A DNA stretch of 64,000 nt from Serinicoccus hydrothermalis. Its GTDB lineage: Bacteria > Actinomycetota > Actinomycetes > Actinomycetales > Dermatophilaceae. The position numbers and the translations under genes are program-made. Of this stretch, positions 8,286 to 15,422 are shown in pieces (the first letter of the stretch is position 1; each line of letters begins with the position of its first letter). The stretch covers positions 2,604,001 to 2,668,000 of the forward strand of contig NZ_CP014989.1 of the NCBI RefSeq assembly GCF_001685415.1, read 5' to 3'. Below the pieces are notes generated by a model. It made no database searches and had not been told where the DNA came from. It was given only the letters and a program-made list of their open reading frames with translations.

Positions 8286-8741
8286 TCAGCCGACGGGAGG
8301 TCCCACGGCCAGCAGGGCGGAGAAGACGGCCGCCACGAGCAGCAGCGCCACCAGGACCGAGGGCAGCGGCCGCCGCAGCACCGCCGCGAGCGCCCGCTCG
8401 ACCGCGGTATGCCCGGTGCCATCGCGCAGCCGCCAGCGCTGGCCGGCCAGCCCGCGGCGGCGCACCGAACGCTCGAAGGGGATCGTCACGAAGGGCGGGA
8501 TGGCGCTGGCCAGGCCGAGCACGATCCGCCCGGCGCCCCACCGCTGGTCGATCCCGACGATGACCACGACGACGCAGTAGGCGAGGAAGACGAAGCCGTG
8601 GACGGGACCGGCGATGCTCACGCCCAGGTCGGTGGTGCCGGTGAGGTACTTCAGCGCCATGCCCACCAGCAGCAGCACCCAGGTCACCGCCTCGGCGTCG
8701 GCGAGCAGGCGGAGCAGGCGACCGGGACCGGGGGAGAGCAC
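8286..8741 (-). CDS. DUF3817 integral membrane protein
   Basis: A 151-residue membrane protein with the family pattern: a short amphipathic lead (LLRLLADAEAVTWV), a helix ending GMALKYLTG, SIAGPVHGFVFLAYCVVVV (the conserved His in a GPxHG context) and WGAGRIVLGLASAIPPFVTIPFE. An extra C-terminal helix follows (VLVALLLVAAVFSALLAVG). The start is placed at GTG 8741, since the upstream in-frame extension runs through the divergent ATP-grasp gene and its codons do not look coding; no convincing ribosome site was found. Function of the family is unknown. It converges with the esterase gene, 15 bp apart. Confidence 0.78.
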   Translation of the reverse strand: MLSPGPGRLLRLLADAEAVTWVLLLVGMALKYLTGTTDLGVSIAGPVHGFVFLAYCVVVVIVGIDQRWGAGRIVLGLASAIPPFVTIPFERSVRRRGLAGQRWRLRDGTGHTAVERALAAVLRRPLPSVLVALLLVAAVFSALLAVGPPVG

Positions 8742-8826
8742 TCCTCGATTGTCCGCGACGGCCCGGGCACGGGCATACCCGGCCTCCCCCTGACGCGACG
8801 GACACCGAGGCGCTAACCTTCCGCCC

Positions 8827-10068
8827 ATGGCCAACGACGTGCGCACGCATCTGATCGGTCTGCTGCTCGGTGCGGAGGAGGACTGGCCGCGCGCCTTCGA
8901 GTCGATCCTCTCGCTCGTGGGGCCGGTGGAGGCGGACGGCGTGACGCACTCCATCACCAGCGAGCGGGTGCGCATCCACCCCTTCGACCTCACCGACCCG
9001 GTGCGGCACGGGCTCGTCATCGACCGGCTGGCGTACTGGTACTACCACCCGCGCGAGTGGCTCAAGAAGGCGTCGCTGATGAACGACACCTACCTGCTCA
9101 ACAGCCCGTTCACGTTCCAGTCGATGGAGAAGCACAGCGCCTACGTCGCGATGCTGCGGCTCGGCATGAAGATCCCCAAGACGGTGCTGGTGCCCTACAA
9201 GAACCCGGTGGACAACGTGCGCTGGGCCTACACCTCGAGCAAGTACAACGACCCCTTCGACCTCGAGACCATCGCCGCGGACGTCGGCTACCCGCTCTTC
9301 ATGAAGCCGTTCGACGGCGGCGGCTGGCGCGGGGTCTCCAAGGTCAAGGACGTCGAGGGGCTGCACCAGGCCTACGACGAGTCCGGCAGCATGCTCATGC
9401 ACCTGCAGGCGACGGTCGACTACGACAAGTTCGCCCGGGCGCTGACGATCGGCCCGGAGACCATGGTCATGGACTTCCGGCCGGACGAGCCGATGCACAA
9501 CCGGTATGCCGTCACCCACGACTTCCTCTCCCCGCAGGCCGGCTGGGAGGCCGAGACGGTGAGCAAGGTCGTCAACGCCTTCTTCGGCTGGGAGTTCAAC
9601 TCCGCCGAGATGCTGGTGGCCGGGGACGAGGTCTACCCGATCGACTACGCCAACGCCTGCCCGGACGTGGCGATCACCTCGCTGCACTATTACTTCCCCT
9701 GGGCGATCACCGCCCTCGTGCGGTGGTCCACCTACTGCCTCGTGACCGGTCGCAAGTCGGCCATCGGCGTGCGTAACCCGCGCGAGTACTTCGCCATCGG
9801 CGACGACCCGGACCGCACCTACCAGGAGAAGATGCAGGCCTACCGCGAGCTCGCGGACGCCGAGTTCGAGACGGGCCGCTACTGGGAGTGGTGCGACAAG
9901 AACCTGCCCCACCTGCCCGAGCGGGTGCTCGAGTGGGTCGAGTCCGACGACTTCGACCGGCTGCTCACGGACACCGTGCGCGGGCACTACCCGGAGCACG
10001 AGCACGACAAGTTCATCGCACACTTCCGGGGGCTGACGGGGATGTGGGTGACCGACCAGCGGGGTTGA
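8827..10068 (+). CDS. ATP-grasp domain protein (RimK-like ligase)
   Basis: A 413-residue cytoplasmic protein. A region matching the ATP-grasp lid is visible at about residues 150-180: VGYPLFMKPFDGGGWRGVSK, with the ATP-binding Lys and Gly-rich loop. A metal-site-like VYPIDYANACPD follows near 270, a variant of the Asp/Glu-x-Asn motif. The enzyme class joins a carboxylate to an amine or thiol using ATP. The substrate cannot be told from the sequence. The N-terminal 60 residues resemble a pre-ATP-grasp domain. Codon use is very typical of the genome (strong G/C third position), and the frame contains one GGTATGCC motif. It may work with the esterase upstream, forming an uncharacterised pair. 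Confidence 0.75.
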   Translation: MANDVRTHLIGLLLGAEEDWPRAFESILSLVGPVEADGVTHSITSERVRIHPFDLTDPVRHGLVIDRLAYWYYHPREWLKKASLMNDTYLLNSPFTFQSMEKHSAYVAMLRLGMKIPKTVLVPYKNPVDNVRWAYTSSKYNDPFDLETIAADVGYPLFMKPFDGGGWRGVSKVKDVEGLHQAYDESGSMLMHLQATVDYDKFARALTIGPETMVMDFRPDEPMHNRYAVTHDFLSPQAGWEAETVSKVVNAFFGWEFNSAEMLVAGDEVYPIDYANACPDVAITSLHYYFPWAITALVRWSTYCLVTGRKSAIGVRNPREYFAIGDDPDRTYQEKMQAYRELADAEFETGRYWEWCDKNLPHLPERVLEWVESDDFDRLLTDTVRGHYPEHEHDKFIAHFRGLTGMWVTDQRG

Positions 10069-10072
10069 CGGG

Positions 10073-10792
10073 TCAGTCGCCCGCAGCCCGTCGCGGGCCC
10101 GCTGCAGGCCCACTGTCCGAAAGGTGGTAGCCGACCCCACGTATCGACTCGATCAATCGAGGTCCCCCTTGGTCCATCACTTTGCGTCGTATGCGGCTGA
10201 TGTGTGACTCCAGCGACGCGGGGCCGGGTGCGCCATTCGACATCTCGGTGAGCAGCTGGCTCCGGGACACCACGCGACCTGGGTGCCGGGCGAGGACCAT
10301 CAGAAGGTCGAACTCGCTCTTCGTGGTGGCTATCACGGCGCCGTTGACGAGGAGCTGACGACGTTCAGGCCAGAGCACCACTTCTCGGCTGACCGCGATG
10401 GTCTCCTCTGGAGCGCCCGTGGGAGCGATCCGAGGGGTCCGGTTCCGGTGGAGGGCGCTGATGCGGCTCGTGAGCCGGGCGGCCGACGAGGGTAGTCCGA
10501 GGACGTCGTGAGCGCCGAGGCCGAGCAGACCGGTCTCCTGCTGCTCGGTGAGCCCGCGCACCAGAACCAAGGTCGGGATGCCATTCGAGGTCAGGTGACG
10601 CAGCGCATCAACCAGTGGAACGTCCATCTCTGGCCCGACCAGCACGGCGGCGGCGGCCTCTCGCGGAAGGCGGCGCTGTCGTGCGGGGTGTGGTCCGGAG
10701 AAGGGAAGCTGCGTAGAGACCAGGGCGTGCGCGGTAGCATCAACGTCGCCCGCCGATGCCTGCGCGGAGATGAGCAGGACGTGGCTCTCCAT
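10073..10792 (-). CDS. Atypical response regulator with OmpR-type winged helix
   Basis: A 239-residue transcription factor. The C-terminal 100 residues are an OmpR/PhoB DNA-binding domain: TTKSEFDLLMVLARHPGRVV, then SLESHISRIRRKV (recognition helix), then IESIRGVGYHLS. The N-terminal 110 residues keep the receiver fold rhythm, but the place of the phospho-acceptor Asp reads VLVGPEMDVP, with no Asp at the strand end, and the usual acidic pair is absent. It therefore probably works without phosphorylation. ATG 10792 follows a GAAGGG ribosome site. It is divergent from the polysaccharide genes that start at 10923, with no kinase nearby, so it is a candidate local regulator. Confidence 0.85.
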   Translation of the reverse strand: MESHVLLISAQASAGDVDATAHALVSTQLPFSGPHPARQRRLPREAAAAVLVGPEMDVPLVDALRHLTSNGIPTLVLVRGLTEQQETGLLGLGAHDVLGLPSSAARLTSRISALHRNRTPRIAPTGAPEETIAVSREVVLWPERRQLLVNGAVIATTKSEFDLLMVLARHPGRVVSRSQLLTEMSNGAPGPASLESHISRIRRKVMDQGGPRLIESIRGVGYHLSDSGPAAGPRRAAGD

Positions 10793-10922
10793 CGGGTCAT
10801 CCCTTCGTGAAGGCGCCGGCTGCAAGGTTCGACGTCATCGGAAAAATTGAGGCTGGTCTTCTAGTCCAGCGTTGCTGTAGGCTGCAGGCACTTTACCAAG
10901 TCTTTACGATTCAGGAGTGCCG
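10793..10922. promoter_or_regulatory. Divergent intergenic promoter region
   Basis: About 130 bases between the regulator and the first polysaccharide gene, clearly richer in A/T than its surroundings around 10840-10910. It holds a short dyad (GCTGG, 9 bases, CCAGC at 10852-10870) and an A/T-rich stretch ending in an AGGAG ribosome site at 10913-10917. Promoters for both directions must lie here. I cannot assign the -10 boxes with confidence. Confidence 0.45.
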
Positions 10923-11378
10923 ATGGGGTCAGGCATGGTGCAGGCCAAGACAGAAGCGCAGCGGGTGGGATACGTGCCCGGCGTCTTCGACATGTTTCAC
11001 GTAGGTCACTTGAACATCCTTCGTCACGCGCGAGCGCATTGCGACATGCTCATCGCTGGTGCGGTGTCCGACGAGAAGGCTGCGGCAGTCAAGGGTCGGA
11101 GGCCGATCATTCCCTTGGCGGAGAGGTTGGAGATCCTGAGCCACTGCAGCCTGGTGGACAGGGTGGTAGCTGAAGAGGTGCCGACCAAGTTCGAGATGTG
11201 GGAAGATCTCCGTTTCGATGTCATCTTCAAGGGTGACGACTGGCGGGGTACCCCCAAGGGCGCCGAGCTGGAGGCGACGTTCGCCGCTGTCGGTGTCGAC
11301 GTCGTGTACTTCCCCTACACCGTGCACACGTCGAGCAGCTTGCTGCGGGGGGTGCTGGAACGAGCTGCGGCGTCGTAG
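10923..11378 (+). CDS. Cytidylyltransferase-family protein (TagD-like)
   Basis: A 151-residue nucleotidyltransferase of the glycerol-3-phosphate cytidylyltransferase class. It has the HxGH signature in GVFDMFHVGHLNILRHA, a Lys/Arg region KGRRPIIPLAERLEIL, FDVIFKGDDWRGT (substrate region) and, at the end, VHTSSSLLRGVL in place of the family's RTxGISTT motif. The reaction is probably CTP plus a polyol phosphate giving a CDP-polyol. The start at ATG 10923 is five bases after AGGAG; an earlier GTG at 10917 overlaps that site. The CDP-alcohol phosphotransferase two genes on is the likely user of the product. The changed C-terminal motif leaves the polyol uncertain. Confidence 0.85.
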   Translation: MGSGMVQAKTEAQRVGYVPGVFDMFHVGHLNILRHARAHCDMLIAGAVSDEKAAAVKGRRPIIPLAERLEILSHCSLVDRVVAEEVPTKFEMWEDLRFDVIFKGDDWRGTPKGAELEATFAAVGVDVVYFPYTVHTSSSLLRGVLERAAAS

Positions 11379-11426
11379 GCACCGAGGCTGCGCGCGAGGT
11401 ATCTGAAAAGCCGTTCAGCCCTCTTA

Positions 11427-11447
11427 CTCAGGGGTCCAGGCCCTGAG
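11427..11447 (+). terminator. Weak hairpin after the cytidylyltransferase
   Basis: A 7-bp stem (CTCAGGG / CCCTGAG) with a 7-base loop lies 49 bases after the stop codon. No T-tract follows, so termination or attenuation is possible but unproven. Confidence 0.25.
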
Positions 11448-11527
11448 AATGGAGGTTGTCCTGGCTTTACCGAATCGCAAGGCTATGAGCGGCCCGCTCG
11501 GGACCGCAGATCGAAGGAGTGGGAGAG

Positions 11528-12694
11528 TTGCAGCGCAGGGATGGTGCGCCAGGGCAGGCTGGCGCGGAAGGCGGCTTGACGGTCGCGATGGTGGGCACAC
11601 GGGGGGTCCCCGCTCGATACGGCGGATTTGAGACCGCCGTCGAAGAGGTGGGGCGGCGACTGGTCGAGCGGGGGCATCGGGTCACGGTCTACTGCCGTCG
11701 GTCGGCGGGCAAGGACGCCACTCCTCTGGCCGAACATCTCGGGATGGACCTAGTTCATCTACCGGCGGTGCGGCGTCGCTCTCTCGAGACACTGAGCCAT
11801 ACCGGCCTTTCCGTCGGTCATCTCCTGCGGCACCGCCCGGATGTCGCACTGCTGTTCAACGCCGCTAACGCTCCCTACCTGCCGGCGCTCAGAGCTGCGC
11901 GGGTCCCCGTCGCTACGCATGTCGACGGACTCGAGTGGAGGCGCGCCAAGTGGAGCGGTCTCGGTCAGCGGTACTACAAGGGGGTCGAGCGTCTGTCGGT
12001 CTGGTGGTCGGACGCCCTGATCGCTGATGCCCCCGGTATCGCTGACTACTACAGCACCAAGTTCGACGCGCCAACGACCCAGATCGCCTACGGTGCGCCC
12101 ATCACCGACGGTAGCACCCACCGTCTCAACGACCTCGGTCTGAAGCCCGAAGAGTTCCACCTCGTCGTGGCCCGTTTCGAGCCCGAGAACCATGTCGACA
12201 TGATCGTGAGGGGCTACGTGCAGAGCGATGCGCGCCTGCCACTCGTCGTGGTCGGGTCGGCCCCCTACTCCGACGAACACACCGCCGCCATCAAGGCTGC
12301 GTCCGACGAGCGTGTGCGATTCCTCGGGGGAGTTTGGGACCAGGAGCTGCTCGACCAGCTGTACTCAGGGGCGCGCACGTACCTGCACGGGCACTCAGTA
12401 GGTGGCACCAACCCTTCGCTGTTGCGCGCCATCGGAGCGGGAGCAGCTGTTCTGGCCTACGACGTGAACTTCAACCACGACGTGCTAGGCGCGGCTGGAC
12501 GTTATTTCGGTGGGGACGCGGACGTAGCCAGCCTGGTGGAAAGCGCCGAGGGTGACGTTGAAGCCACCCGAGAGCAAGGTCGACAGGCCCGTGAGCGAGC
12601 GACGCACTACGACTGGGACGACGTGACCGACCGCTACGAGGCGCTCTGCCTCGAGTTGGCGCGCAGCCCCAAGAGCGCGGTGCAGCCAGCATGA
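11528..12694 (+). CDS. Glycosyltransferase with DUF1972 N-terminus (GT4-like)
   Basis: A GT-B glycosyltransferase of about 388 residues. The N-terminus carries the DUF1972 signature MVGTRGVPARYGGFETAVEE seen in rhamnosyl- and other exopolysaccharide transferases. The C-terminal donor half has FHLVVARFEPENHVDMIVRG and a late GGTNPSLLRAIGAGAAVLAYD, equivalent to the GT4 acidic/nucleotide loop but shifted from the usual EGFGLxxxE. The start is taken as TTG 11528, eight bases after AAGGAG at 11514-11519; a GTG at 11519 overlaps that site and cannot use it. The stop overlaps the next gene by 4 bp, so it is coupled to the CDP-alcohol phosphotransferase. Confidence 0.85.
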   Translation: MQRRDGAPGQAGAEGGLTVAMVGTRGVPARYGGFETAVEEVGRRLVERGHRVTVYCRRSAGKDATPLAEHLGMDLVHLPAVRRRSLETLSHTGLSVGHLLRHRPDVALLFNAANAPYLPALRAARVPVATHVDGLEWRRAKWSGLGQRYYKGVERLSVWWSDALIADAPGIADYYSTKFDAPTTQIAYGAPITDGSTHRLNDLGLKPEEFHLVVARFEPENHVDMIVRGYVQSDARLPLVVVGSAPYSDEHTAAIKAASDERVRFLGGVWDQELLDQLYSGARTYLHGHSVGGTNPSLLRAIGAGAAVLAYDVNFNHDVLGAAGRYFGGDADVASLVESAEGDVEATREQGRQARERATHYDWDDVTDRYEALCLELARSPKSAVQPA

Positions 12695-13446
12695 GCACGA
12701 ACTCAGGTCTCCAGCAGCGCCAGGTGACGTACTCGCGGTCACTCAGTGAGTTGCAGGGAGCCCAGAAGTCTTCTGCGGGCGCTCCCGCTTACTCCCGCTA
12801 CATCAACCGGCCGTTGGGGCGGAGGTTTGCCGCCATCGGGCACGTCATGGGGGCTACTCCCAACCAGGTGACAGCGGTGAGCGCCCTCTTCACCTACGCG
12901 GGCATCGCCCTGATCGCGCTCCTGCCACCCTCGTGGTGGAGCGGGCTGGCCGTCTCCTCTGCCCTGGTGGTGGGGTACGCCCTCGACGCCGCCGACGGTC
13001 AGCTCGCCCGCTTGCGGGGCGGAGGCAGCCTGTCGGGCGAGTGGCTCGACCACGTCGTCGACGCCGGGAAGATCTCGGCGCTACACCTGGCTGTGCTGGT
13101 TGGAGCCGCTCGATTCACAGAGCTCTCCCCGGGCTGGCTCCTGGTGCCTATCGCCTTCACCCTCATCGCCAACGTGACCTTCTTCGGCATGATCCTCAAC
13201 GGTCTGCTGCGAGACCGTCACACTGCTCGGACAGGTCAGCCGGTCGAGCGGCCACGGACGTCTACCTTGCGTTCCCTCCTCGTCATCCCTACCGACTACG
13301 GCTTGCTGTGCCTGGTCTTCCTCATGCTTGGAGCCCCCATGGTGTTCGGCGGCATCTACCTCGTGCTGCTGCTCTGCGCGACGGGGTTCCTGGTCCTTGC
13401 ACTGCCCAAGTGGTACCGCGACATGTCACAGTTGGGTTCATTATGA
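12691..13446 (+). CDS. CDP-alcohol phosphatidyltransferase-family membrane enzyme
   Basis: A 251-residue membrane protein with the full CDP-OH-P signature at about residues 90-115: DAADGQLARLR, then GGGSLSGEWLDHVVD (the D-x2-D-G-x2-A-R-x8-G-x3-D-x3-D pattern with all Asp residues present). Five or six hydrophobic helices surround it. Such enzymes move a phospho-alcohol from a CDP-activated donor to a second alcohol. With the cytidylyltransferase at 10923 and the glycosyltransferase between, it probably attaches a polyol-phosphate to a lipid or glycan. It overlaps both neighbours by 4 bp (ATGA), so the genes form a tight operon. The substrate is inference only. Confidence 0.88.
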   Translation: MSTNSGLQQRQVTYSRSLSELQGAQKSSAGAPAYSRYINRPLGRRFAAIGHVMGATPNQVTAVSALFTYAGIALIALLPPSWWSGLAVSSALVVGYALDAADGQLARLRGGGSLSGEWLDHVVDAGKISALHLAVLVGAARFTELSPGWLLVPIAFTLIANVTFFGMILNGLLRDRHTARTGQPVERPRTSTLRSLLVIPTDYGLLCLVFLMLGAPMVFGGIYLVLLLCATGFLVLALPKWYRDMSQLGSL

Positions 13447-14774
13447 AGGTTTCGGCCCGGCAGCTGGTCTTCGAGGCGAAGGCGCGTACTGTGCTTCGGA
13501 AGAGCCAGAAGCTGTATATGCTGGGAGTGCAAAGAGAAACGTGGCCAGTCGAGCGCTTGCGCGCCTACCAGACTCGTAAGGCCGCAGAGCAGGCTCTCTA
13601 TGCCATGCGTTCGACGAGATTTTATCGCGAACTCTACGAATCTCACGGCTTCACGGAACAAGATTTACAAGAAGACCCTGAAGCATTCTACTCACTGCCT
13701 ACTGTGGATAAGCAATCGGTGCGGGACCATTTCGAAGAACTCAAGACCCCCGACGCCGAAGATTTTGGTGTTCTCTCTGTAACGGGCGGCAGCACTGGTC
13801 AACCATTGCACCTCCTTCGTGACAAGCGTGTCTCGGCGCAGCCGCTGGAGTGGCGGCTGTTTCGCTGGTGGGGGGTCAAGCCTCACGACAACATCGCTCT
13901 CGTGTGGCGCCACGTGAAGAGCGGGCGACAGGAACTTCTCCACGGAGTCAAGTGGTGGCCAACTCGGCGTATGCAGCTGGATGCCTACGACATCAATGAG
14001 GCCTCGGTCCGTCATTTCGCAGAGCAGTGGCGTGTCCAAACGCCGACACTCCTGACCGGGTATGCGGGAGGCGTGCTGGAGTTCTCCCGCGTTCTGGAAG
14101 GACTCGACCTACGGCTTCCTGCGCCGAGGGCCGTCGCCACAACAGCCTCTCCACTGACCGATGAGAACCGTCAGGAGGTCGAGGATCGTCTCGAGGCGCC
14201 AGTGTTCGATCACTACAGGTCCGCCGAAATTCCTTGGATGGGTGGCGAGTGTGCGGAGCGCGCCGGACACCATATCTTTGCGGATGACCGTGTGGTGGAA
14301 GTGCTAGATAGGGATGCTGAGTCAGGTGATCTGGGCAACGTCGTGGCCACCGACCTGACCAACAAGGTGTTTCCGCTGATCCGGTACCGCATAGGGGACA
14401 GGTCGCGTGCCATCACAGAACCCTGTGCCTGCGGCTCGACGCTTCCACGTATCGCCCGAATCGTCGGCCGTGAAGGTGATGGCTTAAGGCTGCCGGACGG
14501 CACGTGGATTGCTCCAGAGGGAGTCTTTCCGCTCTTCAGCAAGGAGCCGGACTGTGTTCGCCAGTTTCAGGTCGTGCAGTCGGCCGACTACTCGATCCTG
14601 GTCCGAGTCGTAGAAGGGGCCAGCCCGCGTGCACGAGACTTTGTAGACGAGACACTGTCCAGTCTGCGGCATCGTACCCACTACCAAGTTCCGATCTCGT
14701 GGGAGTCGGTCGATGAATTGATTCATGACGGTGGAAAAATTCGCTACATCAGGAGCCACGTCGATGCGCACTAA
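13443..14774 (+). CDS. CapK / phenylacetate-CoA-ligase-like adenylating enzyme
   Basis: A 443-residue member of the ANL adenylate-forming group, in the CapK subfamily often found in capsule loci. Seen are a P-loop-like VLSVTGGSTGQPLHL, LLTGYAGGVLEFSRVL, the region DHYRSAEIPWMGGEC with the acidic residue, FPLIRYRIGDRSRAI (the YRxGD motif), then CACGSTLPRI. CapK proteins lack a proven substrate; coenzyme A ligation or acyl-adenylate formation is likely. ATG 13443 overlaps the previous stop by 4 bp; the upstream in-frame extension is antisense noise of the neighbour. The 5' half, around 13480-13770, is noticeably A/T-rich for this window, with rare codons such as AGA, TTA and TAT, hinting at a foreign source. 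Confidence 0.82.
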   Translation: MKVSARQLVFEAKARTVLRKSQKLYMLGVQRETWPVERLRAYQTRKAAEQALYAMRSTRFYRELYESHGFTEQDLQEDPEAFYSLPTVDKQSVRDHFEELKTPDAEDFGVLSVTGGSTGQPLHLLRDKRVSAQPLEWRLFRWWGVKPHDNIALVWRHVKSGRQELLHGVKWWPTRRMQLDAYDINEASVRHFAEQWRVQTPTLLTGYAGGVLEFSRVLEGLDLRLPAPRAVATTASPLTDENRQEVEDRLEAPVFDHYRSAEIPWMGGECAERAGHHIFADDRVVEVLDRDAESGDLGNVVATDLTNKVFPLIRYRIGDRSRAITEPCACGSTLPRIARIVGREGDGLRLPDGTWIAPEGVFPLFSKEPDCVRQFQVVQSADYSILVRVVEGASPRARDFVDETLSSLRHRTHYQVPISWESVDELIHDGGKIRYIRSHVDAH

Positions 14775-15408
14775 AACCATCATCCGGCGAGTGTGCGGCG
14801 CATCGGCCTTGGCCATCATCCTTGCCTCGTGCAGCGGTATTGATGCCCCTCCTGGAAACGTTCTCGATTCTTCGAGTGCCGCTGCTACGTCCTCGCCCAC
14901 AGGTGAGAAGCCGGCGTCCTCAACAACTGAGGTCGACAGTGAGGTCGTCACGCAGACCGTGGAGCCCACCGTGGCGACCGACATCGACGACATCATCGAC
15001 GTCGAGCAACAGACTGAACTCGACTCCGTCGACTGGTCAGACTCTGTGGCGGTCTCCCCTGACATCTCCGTTGAAATCCACAAGGTCGAAGAGGTCGAGG
15101 TCGAGGCTCGCGTTGCCGGCGAGATCGGAGGGCCCGCGATATCCGTCACGGTGGCCATCTCGAACGACACCGAGGCAGACCTCGACCCGACCTTGGTGAC
15201 CGTCACCGCTGCTGGGGCGGACGACGCCCCGCTAACTCCCCTCTTCAACGAGCCAGCCGCCCCGTTTGTGGAGCCCGTATCTGCCAGCACTACCGGCACA
15301 GCTGTCTACGTGTTCCATCTCCCCGAGGACGCTGAGCGTCCGATCACCATCACGGTCAACCCAGCCCCGTCGGCCCCAGTGGCCGTCTTCACCGGTGCTC
15401 TTTCTTAG
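14764..15408 (+). CDS. Secreted lipoprotein of unknown function
   Basis: A 214-residue protein with a basic N-terminus, a hydrophobic stretch and a lipobox ending LASC at about residue 20. A Ser/Thr/Glu/Asp-rich linker of some 60 residues follows, then a compact beta-rich domain (about 95-214) with patterns such as EVEVEARVAGEIGGPAISVT and DLDPTLVTVTAAG, resembling a DUF4352/immunoglobulin-like fold. I do not recognise a precise family. ATG 14764 starts inside the previous gene's last codons (11-bp overlap). It sits between the CapK-like gene and the giant surface protein and probably acts with them at the cell surface. Confidence 0.72.
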   Translation: MRTKTIIRRVCGASALAIILASCSGIDAPPGNVLDSSSAAATSSPTGEKPASSTTEVDSEVVTQTVEPTVATDIDDIIDVEQQTELDSVDWSDSVAVSPDISVEIHKVEEVEVEARVAGEIGGPAISVTVAISNDTEADLDPTLVTVTAAGADDAPLTPLFNEPAAPFVEPVSASTTGTAVYVFHLPEDAERPITITVNPAPSAPVAVFTGALS

Positions 15409-15422
15409 TCGGAGTCACGACC

